Shown: one piece after another, positions 41,201-47,406 of the stretch
Numbering within the stretch: position 1 is the first letter of the stretch
How the letters are laid out: the number at the start of each line of letters is the position of its first letter
Notes under the pieces: model-generated
Database searches by the model: none
The model's input: only the letters and a program-made list of their open reading frames with translations
Told to the model about the DNA's origin: nothing
Made by a program: the position numbers and the translations under genes
NCBI RefSeq assembly: GCF_905475465.1
Contig: NC_062257.1
Coordinates: 310,001 to 374,000 of the forward strand
Length of the DNA: 64,000 nt
DNA from: Pieris napi
Taxonomy: Eukaryota > Arthropoda > Insecta > Lepidoptera > Pieridae
Reading direction: 5' to 3'

Positions 41201-42246
41201 TGTTTATTTTGTTTCTATGTAGGTAAACAACTTTTTTTCAACAGCTTTAAGATCTCTGCAATCGTGAATGCTGAATACGACCAAAGAAACAATAATTATC
41301 TTTGTAGTACTAGAGTGTTAATTATACCTATGCTAAGTTTTTCTTTTAAAAGTTTAATGGTTCCAAGTTCCTTTTTAAATAATAATAATTTTAAACTATT
41401 TTTGTGCCTTGTTTTATTTCACTGCCATCGAAATTAACCCTAAGAAGCCCTTACGTCTGTCTTGGAACAAAACTAATTTTATATTTTTGACAAGCCAGAC
41501 GGACGTGTAATCTTCAAAAATGGTAGAAATACTGCATTTAATTATATAAAAAATATTTATTTATGATATTTCACGATACTTGAACTAAGTTCAGATGTTT
41601 TTTTAAATATTTCATTGCGTAAAAAGCTTTTGTATTTTACGTCCATCCGATAAAAGCGTTTTCTGAGAAAAGAAAACATACGGTTTGCCTACAACTGTCG
41701 AGCCAAATGGAAGTAAGTGCAATATTGCACGTTTTTAAATACTTACAAAGAAAATAATCATTTCACGTTATTAAGAAAGTACTTTAGTAGACACATGTAC
41801 ATTTTCAGATAAAGAGATACATTGCAAAAAAACTTATTAAGTTTTTTTTGTCTCCTGAAAAGTAGGGGTATTGCTTATACGCCCCTCTGGCTTGAAGGCC
41901 ACGATATGTTTACTTTTTTCTATAGTTTCATTTTATTTCCTACTCATAAAAGTTTGAATAATTTTTGATTGCATTGTCACATATGCTATAGGGCATTATG
42001 ACAATAATTCAACAATCCCAATCTGTTCTTGAATAATATCAAAAATATTTTATTCTTCAAAAAAATAGTTTCATATCTGTTGAAACTAGACATCTAGCAA
42101 GATTTGGAATAGAAATTTGCTGTGAAAAAATTTTCACCTATGAGATCTGTTGCACCAGTCCCCAAGAATTCGCCTCTGATTGTAACCCTTGTACCAGGTG
42201 GCCCTTCTTTTGGTGATATACCGGTAACTACGGGTGGCGGACCCAT
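17274..42246 (-). CDS. sec5: exocyst complex component 2 (Sec5), complete, 16 exons
   Basis: Exons in order of translation: 42246-42138, 37928-37776, 37667-37475, 37196-37085, 36717-36558, 34257-34043, 31504-31389, 30753-30617, 29794-29613, 28932-28756, 27837-27685, 25459-25268, 24537-24377, 20145-19920, 18970-18792, 17337-17274. All introns are GT-AG, phases match throughout, and the total is 2529 nt (842 aa; about 895-925 in fly and human). The N-terminus is the IPT/TIG domain that binds Ral GTPase (PPVVTGISPKEG, then TRVTIRGEFLGTG); T8 and R24 correspond to the Ral-contacting T11 and R27 of human Sec5. The rest is the helical exocyst rod, with NTSFEDLKAG, DSLFSEILSRKENAD, QTKYIR and EQYIEQKGDPLVG blocks. 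Sec5 is part of the octamer that tethers secretory vesicles to the plasma membrane. Exon 2 has a pyrimidine-poor acceptor; exon 9 is the least conserved. Introns hold most of the repeats listed here. Confidence 0.95.
17487..18204. mobile_element. Harbinger-type MITE, TTA target duplication (first of a pair)
   Basis: Inverted ends GGGTCGATTCGACCAAAC at 17487-17504 and, as complement, at 18187-18204. TTA flanks both sides (17484-17486 and 18205-18207). 718 bp, no ORF. It lies in the last sec5 intron and shares its right TTA with the next element. Confidence 0.85.
18208..18709. mobile_element. second Harbinger-type MITE sharing the TTA
   Basis: Inverted ends GGCCCTTTCTGCACTGCTCC (left) and GGCCGTTTCTCCACTGCTCC (right, inverted), continuing GGTCCGGC in both. 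TTA at 18205-18207 and 18710-18712. 502 bp, with further CCGGA-rich inverted words inside. No coding sequence. Confidence 0.85.
19093..19575. repeat. element bounded by GAAGT hairpins (subfamily 2)
   Basis: Left end GGGTGCGTGTACTTATGTAC, then GCGCGTAAGAAGTTATACTTCTTTGGC split over 19113-19145; right end CCTAAAGAAGTATAACT at about 19558. The body is a run of AAATAATTAAT-like words and matches 27138-27668. Confidence 0.6.
19588..19850 (-). repeat. tRNA-derived SINE
   Basis: Minus-strand copy of the SINE at 5509, with GCGATCGAACCTACGACCT (B-box complement) and GCCACTAGGCCAACACTGC. It lies about 70 bp from sec5 exon 14. Confidence 0.75.
20220..20450 (+). repeat. RTE-type LINE 3' fragment
   Basis: Plus-strand remnant of an RTE ORF2 C-terminus (pattern R-W-D-D-D-I-K ... 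W-K-Q-L-E-E-A-Y-V, frames broken), followed by the 3' tail ACACGCTGGTTACCAAAAACG. It is in sec5 intron 13, opposite to the gene. Confidence 0.5.
20930..22704 (-). pseudogene. RTE-type LINE, internally deleted and SINE-interrupted
   Basis: Minus strand, in order: ORF1 from ATG 22704 (MEGVMNMLRKIQNELNEQR, coiled coil, then NIVIFGLAENE), open to about 22134. A SINE interrupts at 21868-22134. The same ORF1 resumes (SGIQRSSSLSEGVIKPGILG). Then comes the start of an endonuclease (LYIATYNAKTLSTYSRLLEL, about 21440-21370). Finally, the ORF2 C-terminus follows (KRGRPNARWTDDV, about 21100-20960). The reverse transcriptase between the last two parts is missing. Distinct from the two-ORF LINE at 11.9-17.0 kb. 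Confidence 0.7.
21868..22134 (+). repeat. tRNA-derived SINE, second family, with poly(A)
   Basis: GACGACTCATTGGTCTAGTGG (A-box), GGTCCCGAGTTCGATCCCCG (B-box), TCTATCTATCTATAATATGT repeats, GGGACTAGGTCAATTAGTGT and a 15-base A tail ending at about 22132. It splits the LINE ORF1 above. A minus copy is at 7055-7297. Confidence 0.85.
22861..23164. repeat. 47-bp minisatellite, about 6.5 copies
   Basis: Units begin ACTCGCCGCTAGGTGGCG and continue TTAGTTGATCTTAGTTTGGTAG; variants are CGCAGCTAGGTGACG and CGCCGCTAGATGGCG. It starts about 155 bp upstream (minus strand) of the RTE ORF1 start at 22704, in the place of its 5' UTR. Confidence 0.92.
23780..24357. repeat. cluster of GAAGT-palindrome repeats
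   Basis: AAGAAGTGAAACTTCTT at about 23812, then GATAAAGAAGTTTGACTTC (24182), GATAAAGAAGTTTCACTTC (24246 and 24336) and repeated GGCGCGTAAC / CCAACGCCGATAAAG words. The last copy ends about 15 bp from the sec5 exon 13 donor. The inverted counterpart is 56670-56830 in importin-5. No gene. Confidence 0.55.
24715..24830 (-). repeat. LINE/SINE 3' tail
   Basis: AATTCAAATTCAAATTC (a TTTGAA-type terminal repeat on the minus strand) followed by TTATTCACGAAGGTAACACA. Related tails are at 25840-26045, 31150-31330 and 54575-54700. Confidence 0.45.
25500..25840 (+). repeat. tRNA-derived SINE split by another insertion
   Basis: CAGTGTTGGCTTCAGAGTGC starts the SINE; GGTCGTAGATTCGATCCCCG is its B-box. It breaks near 25597 at CGCATTTAACA and resumes near 25755 with ACATTCGCTCGAACGGTGAA. 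The insert (about 25598-25754) ends in TTGATTGATTGA and contains AAGGCCTCCTGGTAG. It starts just past sec5 exon 12 on the plus strand. Confidence 0.7.
25840..26045 (-). repeat. LINE 3' UTR fragment
   Basis: TTCAAACTCAAACTCAAA then ATATCTTTATTCAAG, ACTACCAGTTCGCAAGTCAA and AGAACTGGCAAGAAACTTTC: the minus-strand form of the GGCGGAGAGTTTCTTGCCAG family also seen at 30270, 31180 and 32700. Confidence 0.55.
26050..26820. other. sec5 intron 11 sequence with no recognised feature
   Basis: AT-rich, with only short frames (for example 26546-26794, no homology). The end, AAATCGTTCCAGCCGTTTAAGAGGAGGTCAGTGAC around 26775-26810 (shown here as position only for its core CCAGCCGTTTAAGAGG), resembles repeat ends elsewhere in the window. 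Confidence 0.3.
26830..27137 (+). repeat. LINE 3' end with poly(A)
   Basis: Remnant coding end and 3' tail with TATCACCTCGACGTCCGTTC, GCCAGCAACGCACTTGCGAG and ATGGGCGGCGGTATCACTTA, ending ACATTAAAAAAAA at about 27137. The next repeat begins directly at its tail. Confidence 0.6.
27138..27668. repeat. element bounded by GAAGT hairpins (subfamily 2)
   Basis: Left GGTGCGTGTACTTATGTACG, then AAGAAGTTACACTTCTTTAGC; right TATAAAGAAGTATAACTTC at about 27646. The body matches 19093-19575. Its right end lies about 15 bp from the sec5 exon 11 donor. Confidence 0.6.
28054..28450 (+). pseudogene. N-terminal piece of a two-exon mariner/IS630-like transposase
   Basis: Exon 1 (28054-28186) codes MPKVVKSSAREIILEVKEFC and, after a basic helical stretch, NNVRKRVGAITG. 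A GT-AG intron (28187-28383) joins in phase to VSEKTVTRITNEGI. The pattern is the N-terminal helix-turn-helix found on many lepidopteran DDE transposase-like proteins. After about residue 64 the match stops and no catalytic domain follows. It lies in sec5 intron 10, opposite strand. Confidence 0.5.
29046..29320 (-). repeat. degraded Helitron-like element, family A
   Basis: TGACCCGACAAACGTTTCGCC at the left, TAGGGGTTAAATGTAGAGGA and TTATCACTTAGGTGTTTGA inside; the 5' end is eroded. Compare 6342-6642. Confidence 0.45.
29880..30123 (-). repeat. tRNA-derived SINE, third family
   Basis: The minus strand begins GGGGGCGTCATAGCCTAGCG (A-box) and has the B-box GGGTTCGATTCCCGGTTCGA. The body then carries CGGTACCGGGCGAGTGCTTA. 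It lies in sec5 intron 8. Confidence 0.65.
30200..30480 (+). repeat. LINE 3' UTR fragment
   Basis: AATGGCGGAGTTTTTCTCGT matches the AATGGCGGAGAGTTTATTGC block at 31180. It ends with TAATAAAAGATATGTCTATG. The short frame inside has no homology. Confidence 0.4.
31150..31335 (+). repeat. LINE 3' UTR fragment
   Basis: AATGGCGGAGAGTTTATTGC, TTGATTTGAGAACTGGCAGT, then AATAAATGATTTTGATTTGA at the end. Same family as 25840-26045 and as the root of the 20-bp array at 32742. Confidence 0.55.
31580..31950 (+). repeat. diverged copies of the 49-bp LINE-leader unit
   Basis: GTGATGTGTTCTGACAAGAAC at 31592, GTGTTCTAAAAAGAACAG at 31651, then GTCCTGAAAAGGACAG, ATTCTGAAAAGAACAG and TTGTTCTGAAAAGAACAA. Each keeps the inverted half-sites. 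AACAATTAGGGAGTTTTATT follows at about 31903, as in the copy at 2640-4309. An AT-rich insert sits at about 31683-31755. Confidence 0.7.
32013..32281. mobile_element. MITE, GGGAGCGTTCAAG family
   Basis: Inverted ends GGGAGAGTTCAAATATTATG and, at the right, complement of GGGTTCAAGTAATACGTCAC. TAA on both sides (32010-32012, 32282-32284). Inner G-runs. Relatives are at 36257-36534, 61970-62600 and 63147-63240. Confidence 0.8.
32290..32530. repeat. retroelement fragment, unclassified
   Basis: GGCCACAAGCCCACCTGATA and GAGTTCCACTCCTTTGCAGT recall non-LTR fragments common in Lepidoptera. Frames are broken and I cannot name the family. Confidence 0.35.
32742..33915. repeat. 20-bp/40-bp minisatellite with 140-bp higher-order repeat
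   Basis: About 58 copies of a 20-bp unit, alternating AACCGGTAGTAAATTTAAAG and AACTAGTAGTAAATGTAACG to give 40-bp repeats. From 33401 a variant pair (ATGCAACGAACTGG, then TATTAAAGG) returns every 140 bp (33401, 33541, 33681, 33821). The array begins inside the LINE 3' UTR block TTGCGAACTGGTAGTAAATG. It lies in sec5 intron 6. Confidence 0.97.
34260..35015. other. sec5 intron 5 sequence, mostly featureless
   Basis: AT-rich, with a short CATA microsatellite at about 34712-34732 after AAATCGAGTCACTCCTTCGG. No ORF, RNA gene or clear mobile element seen. Confidence 0.5.
35016..35387 (+). mobile_element. non-autonomous Helitron-like element, family C
   Basis: Starts TCTTATATATATATAATGAA and ends GGCGCGAAACGGCTAG. 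It is the plus-strand copy of 8409-8800. The next element starts at the very next base. Confidence 0.55.
35388..35812 (+). mobile_element. non-autonomous Helitron-like element, family B
   Basis: Starts TCTATATATATAAAAATGC and ends TGTTCGCCAGGCCAGCTAG before T. A short stem (GGCG...CGCC) lies just before the end. Minus-strand copies are at 54987-55392 and 60254-60675. Confidence 0.6.
36257..36534. mobile_element. MITE, GGGAGCGTTCAAG family
   Basis: Left GGGAGCGTTCAAGTATTACG; right inverted GGAAGCTTTCAAGTATTACG; TAT on both sides. C-runs of 9-12 bases lie near each end. It lies about 20 bp from the sec5 exon 5 donor. Confidence 0.8.
37986..41909 (+). mobile_element. 3.9-kb DNA transposon with 35-bp inverted ends
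   Basis: Left end 37986-38020 and right end 41875-41909 are inverted copies, differing at about two positions and sharing CTTCAAGCCAGAGGGGCGTA. Each end contains the self-complementary GGCTTCAAGCC. TTAA precedes the left end, but the right flank reads TTTACT, so the target duplication is not resolved. One long reading frame, broken by two stops, codes for the transposase. It is in sec5 intron 1, opposite to sec5. Confidence 0.85.
38545..40890 (+). pseudogene. DDE-type transposase with two nonsense codons
   Basis: One frame runs from ATG 38545 to the TAA at 40888, broken only by TGA at 39109-39111 and TAA at 39295-39297. The N-terminal part is acidic and Ser/Thr/Pro-rich, with a 417-bp-spaced internal duplication (DDSVADPNYQP twice). 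A Cys-rich block (KKCGNENCKCQRACH) lies between the stops. The C-terminal 520 residues have the layout of an RNase H-fold transposase: CTFDFKAVL, then FYKRKLGSMNFTIHNAA, RGSNKVSTCLYNYV, LILFSDCCPGQNRN and PGHTYMECDNMHSTIER. This gives plausible acidic residues in FDF, SDC and ECD. Basic termini (SYLRRRSGKKN). Similar proteins occur in many insect genomes. I cannot name the superfamily with certainty (a Sola-like or DUF7869-like protein is my guess). Confidence 0.7.
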
Positions 42247-42894
42247 TGTCAACTAGAAAAATATTATAAAAAAAGTAAATAATAAATATAGCTAGTACAA
42301 AAAAAAAGGACTGTAATGTTCATATTTTGTGAAACTAACCAAATGAGTAGATCTAAGTTTAATCTGTCCCTCGCTGTAATTGATGTAATATTACTGTAGA
42401 TTTATTTGATTTTGTGTTTTTAAAAACTAGAAAGTATTATTATTTCTTATAAAATATTTAAATAATAAACTTAGGTGTCAACAAATAAAGAATGTATTTA
42501 ATTATAAATGTCAATGTCATTGTATACAATCGAAGCATTTACTACCGTCAAATCAGTTTGGAGAGGATTTCTGTGTTTATGTAATGTCTATTGTCTGTTT
42601 GGATTAGTCTGAACTCTGAAGTCATTAATAATTAATATAGAATAGCTGTAGACTGTAGTCTGTGTGTAATATTGAGCGACGAAAGACGATTGGGAGGCGA
42701 AACTATTTTTAATTTCGCATTTTAATATTTATAATTATTGGACTTGTACATAATTTTGGAAGTGTTAATAATAAAAGTGATAAATTAATAAGTGCATCAA
42801 TCAGAAATAAAGTTTATAATATTTTTCAAGTATGTGTGAAGAAGAGAAAATGCAAGTTGTATGTGCTTAATTTGTATTAATCACATTCAAAACT
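42247..42894. promoter_or_regulatory. divergent promoter region of sec5 and grtp1
   Basis: 648 bp separate the sec5 ATG (minus strand) from the grtp1 ATG (plus strand). An ATTGG (inverted CCAAT) lies in CGATTGGGAGGCGAAA at about 42691. No TATA box stands out in a fixed position. Transcription starts cannot be placed by eye. Confidence 0.45.
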
Positions 42895-44979
42895 ATGGCT
42901 CAATCAAATTTCAGGTATGTAGATTTAAATTTTTACAAAAGTTATCTTTAAAGGCAAGAAGTTAATTTCTAATTTAATTATTGTAGTGCCGTTGATGAGT
43001 ATGGGTTTGAAAGACACGAAGATTTTGACTATGCAAGCTATGAAGACTTCATGTCTGTATATCTCAAGGTATTGGCCTCGAGAGCGCATAAATGGTCTAC
43101 AATGCTTGGTGAAGGAAAGTCGGTCAAACGCACGAACACTATTAAAAGATACGTACGTAAAGGAATACCAAGTAAGTCTAAATTTCTAATTATCATTTAT
43201 ACAATTATGTTTCTATTTTAATATTTGATTAAATTAGTGATATTTTCCTGATCTAATGAATCTCAACGTCAACTATACTAACTACCATCAGGTGAACACC
43301 GCCCATCAGTATGGATGGCAATCTCAGAAGCTGACAAAATGCGAGATCTAGCTCCTGACCTGTATCATAAAATCTTAGACAGCCCTTTTGAGAAGGAATT
43401 AGTTGATATTGTGAAGACAGATTTGCCTCGGACATTTCCAGATAATATTTATTTCTCTAAGGAAGCAAACCACCAAACTCATTTATTTAATGTGCTTATT
43501 GCTTATGCCCATAATAATAGAGTTGTTGGATATTGCCAAGGATTAAACTATATTGCTGGTATGTTGTCAATTATTTAAATTAAATATTATTATTCTATAA
43601 GAATATAAATCTTATCTCTTCATAGAATGTGATTAAACATATTACATAAATTGGTAATTAATATGAATCATACTTGCACAACCAATGAGCAAATCAAGGA
43701 TCAAAAATAATGAATTAGTAAATTCTCATATCTAATTAATTAATGATTGTTTAATCATAAATTAGTGGAACTGGTACTTAATCATATCAGTAGAAATTAT
43801 CTGCAATATTAAATTTTTTAGAAAGGACCTTTTCTATGCTTCAATGAAAAAAAACTCAACTCAAAATTTTTAGGTCTATTATTGCTGTCTACAAAAAGTG
43901 AAGAAACTTCATTCTGGCTGCTCAAAGTATTAGTGGAAAAAATACTTCCTGATTACTACACAAGAACTATGGATGGCCTTATTGTTGACATTGAAGTATT
44001 ATCTGAATTGGTAAAGTCCAAGGCACCTGATGTACACCAACATGTGATCAACTTAGGTATTGATTGACATATAACTCGTATATCATATTATAATCCCGTA
44101 TATGTTGAGTTGTTACTTTATCTTATGCGTGAAGAAATCTTATTTTGTTATCTCTTATGGTTTTATCTATGTGTATTGATTAATTTCCAAAGTTGATAAT
44201 AAATATGTAAACATGATTTAACATTTTATTTAATATAAAATCATTCTTAAAAGCAAGGGATTTCTGCAAAATCCATAGTATAATTCAAAATTATATGTCA
44301 AGTTCAGTGACAACGTTCAGGTTCATAAAAACAGCCTGTTCCATCTTAATGTATGATTGTCTATTTTCAGGTTTACCTTGGGCAGTTATCACTACGAAGT
44401 GGTTTGTCTGTCTCTTTGCTGAAGTGTTACCAATAGAGACAGTCCTCAGGATTTGGGATTGTCTGTTTTATGAGGGCTCAAAGATTTTGTTCCGAGTTTG
44501 CATTACATTGATCAAAACAAATAAAGAGGCTATTATGGCATGCAATGACTTCACATCTTTAGCTGAGTGTTTTAAAGCCATTGTTAAAAATGCAAGTGCT
44601 TTACACTGTCATGAGTTTATGCAGGTAATCAGGTCATCTAATTTAGTTATTCTTTATAATATTTTGGTCTTACCTTTCCTTCTCTCCAATTGCCTGAAAG
44701 TGATTGCTTTTTAGGGATCTAATATTTAGTAAATCATAATATTTTTTTGAAGTTGGTTAAATGCTTAAATTGATCGAGGCATTGTCCATGTTAGCATTTA
44801 AAAAAATGAAGAAGATGAAAACTAATTATAAGCTCCACAAAATCAACATTTAAGATTTTTTTTCTTTTCAGTCAATATTCAAAGTACCTGGAACACTTTC
44901 AAATGCCACTATTGTCAAATTACGTGACCGCTTCGCGAAGCAGCGCCGAGAACAACAGCAGAAGGAGCCACCACGATGA
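42895..44979 (+). CDS. Grtp1: growth hormone-regulated TBC protein 1-like Rab GAP
   Basis: Six exons: 42895-42914, 42987-43171, 43292-43558, 43874-44056, 44371-44624, 44872-44979. GT-AG introns, matching phases, 338 aa (human GRTP1 is 336). The TBC domain covers about residues 65-280. KGIPSEHRPSVWM opens it; the catalytic arginine finger is R115 in KTDLPRTFP; the glutamine finger is Q151 in GYCQGLNYIAG; LGLPWAVI-type and RIWDCLFYEG blocks follow. These residues speed GTP hydrolysis on Rab proteins, so it should switch off a vesicle-trafficking Rab. The C-tail is basic and Gln-rich (AKQRREQQQKE). Exon 1 codes only six whole residues. AATAAA is at 44989 and 45332. Confidence 0.94.
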
Positions 44980-46029
44980 ACAAACTTTAATAAACTTGAT
45001 CTCTAAAAGTACCAAATGATGTTCTATTTAATCTTTTGTAAAAATTGGTCATGACAGCATGACATTAATGAATTTCATTTTAATTGGGATTCTAAGCTTC
45101 TGTTGTGAAATAAGACTTAACATGACACTAAACTTTGTAATATTTCTCTCAATGTAGATACTTGAATAAGAAAGATTTCTATAATTTATTACCTTTTTGG
45201 GTATGCTTTAAACTTATTTTTTATTATATACTGTATTTGATGGTACATATTGATTTTGAAAGTTATTTAGTCTTATGTTAGGATTAATAACTTATTTTAA
45301 TTATATTTGAGTGAGACAGTTATTTTTAAACAATAAATAAGCATAGCATAGATGGTTTGCATAAGCATTTTTGTTGATTTTATTATAAAAGTGAAAAAAA
45401 AAATTGTTGGAGAAATTATTTTTAACCACATTTATTGAAACATTTTATATAATTCTGATTTTTACTTTTTGGTGAAGGTTCCTGTTTTATTCAGCTAAAT
45501 ATACATATATATTTATTAAAGCAAGCCATATGGCTGATTTTATATATTGTTATAATGATTTGAGCAAATATTTTGTTAAAGCTTTGTATAGTGTATAACA
45601 CTGGTTAATCAAAGAAAAGCTTTATCTTACAAGAATTATGTAATAAGGTATAATTCCGTCACTAAAAAAATTAATTAACTCAACTTGCTCATTTGTTCCA
45701 CAATAGTCAATCAGTTCAATATAAATTATATTATTATAACTGTGTACTTGATGTGCTTTTTTGTCTTGTGTCACGATTTATTCATGTCAATGATAGATAA
45801 GGTTATAAAATTTCTATATGTACAGATATATTTCAAAAATATATTAATGTTTTAGATGTTTAAACATTTATTTTATTTCTCCCAGCATTAAGAGAGAATA
45901 TTACTACTTGTGCATCTACTCCTTCCAAATGTTGATCAAAAACTTATCATATTAATTAATTAATCTTTTATTAAAACAAACAGATATAATTTAAACTACT
46001 ATTATACATTGAAACATTACACATGGGAC
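44980..46029. other. convergent 3' region of grtp1 and Tim14
   Basis: AT-rich. Contains poly(A) signals for both genes (AATAAA at 45332 on plus; TTTATT at 45967, giving AATAAA on minus). No ORF, RNA gene or mobile element recognised. Confidence 0.5.
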
Positions 46030-46723
46030 TCATGATTTTCCACTTTCTAAGAGGTCTTTAGCTTCATTTATTTTAGCCGCTATTAATGGTGACCCTCCTT
46101 TATCTGGGTGATTTAGTAACATGATACGTCTATGAGCTTCTCGTATCTGTAAAAGTAAAACTTCTGAATTCAGTCAAATGTAATAAAATTATTTTAAGTT
46201 TTGTTTGGTTGCATATGTTCATGGTATTTTCATAAAAGCCCCTATTAATATAAATAAAAATGTTCAGGTGTTCATTAAATATAAAATGTGATGCAATCTT
46301 AATATAGTTTTAGAAAACATTTTAGTTTAAGTATAATGTACTGATTTGCCAGCACTTATAAAATTTTCATTTAATTCCTATGGTAATTAAATATGTTCCC
46401 TTTACCTTAGATTTGCTTGCTGTTGGACTAACACCTAAGATAAGTGCAGCTTCTCTTTTTGTCATCTTGGGATCAAAACCTCCTTTGTAGTATTTCGAAT
46501 TTGCTAAGCTTTCAGCATCAAATTTAGGTAGATTCTTTACAGCTTCAGCAAATTTCATTGAAGCATTTGGCATTTGCTTAAGTAGATATCGCCCAGCAAA
46601 ACCTACTGCAGCCATTCCAAGTCCTGCTAAAATCACTGAACCAGCCTATAACGAGGATTTTAGAAAATTTATAAAGAATATAATTGTAAATTTTAGAAAA
46701 AAACATATTGCACAACCTACCAT
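46030..46723 (-). CDS. Tim14: Tim14/DNAJC19 mitochondrial import co-chaperone
   Basis: Three exons on the minus strand: 46723-46721 (only the ATG), 46645-46406, 46146-46030. 119 aa (human DNAJC19 has 116). An N-terminal membrane segment (about residues 5-25, VILAGLGMAAVGFAGRY) is followed by the conserved GGFDPKMTKREAALILGVS and a J domain with the HPD tripeptide at 94-96 (LLNHPDKGGSP). The protein sits in the inner mitochondrial membrane in the PAM motor and stimulates mtHsp70 at the TIM23 channel. An initiator-codon-only first exon is unusual but the donor (ATG|GTAGGT) and phase are clean. Confidence 0.94.
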
Positions 46724-47406
46724 TGTTTGTAAATATTCAATACAAGACTTTAGTTAATTTTCATGTTCAAACCAATATTTTTAAATCGTTAATAAAGTTG
46801 TTCCATATAATTTGGTTTATTGTGAATTCATCGTTGCTTCCTTGCACACAAATCATAGGCTTTTCCTTTTTATTGTTTAAAAAAAATCTTTTGAGGTTAT
46901 CAGATAGCTGGACATTTCATGTTAGGTAAATACTGATTAGTGATAGACTGTCATTGATGATTAATTTTACGCTTTTGCCGGTTCCTAATCTGTGGACTTT
47001 TTAATTCAAATAATAAAAAACACAATATTTAAAAGTGTCCGAGTGTAGTAGTAAGTAACTGAAGTGAAAAAAATTCAAATAGTAAAATTAAGCCTACAGT
47101 ATCGTCTTCTATCTAAATATATATATCAATTTTTGATTTATATTTATATGGATAGAAAATCGACGCCGGCGACGATATTATAGTTTAAAGTTTTAAACTT
47201 CAGTTTTATGAAACAAGTATTTAATCAGGTTCAGAGTTCTTTAGACATAAAAGTACTGATCTACTGAATCCTTAATTTGATGACTAAGACATTTCAAAAC
47301 CGGTTACCGGTTTTCCTAAGCCGATAAGACTGGCATATAATTTTCACGTATAGCGACGGCTGGCTAAAATTAAAAAAAAAACTGGCCTTTTTCAAAGTGG
47401 TTCAAC
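46724..47406. promoter_or_regulatory. divergent promoter region of Tim14 and importin-5
   Basis: 683 bp between the two start codons. AAAACCGGTTACCGGTTTT at 47297-47314 holds two overlapping AACCGGTT-like sites, the core bound by Grainyhead/CP2 proteins. ACGCCGGCGACG lies at about 47163. No TATA box is evident. Which gene these sites serve is not known. Confidence 0.4.

Noticed and set aside
46708..46929. 73-aa frame in the Tim14/importin-5 promoter region
   Set aside because: AT-rich chance frame that starts inside Tim14 intron 1.
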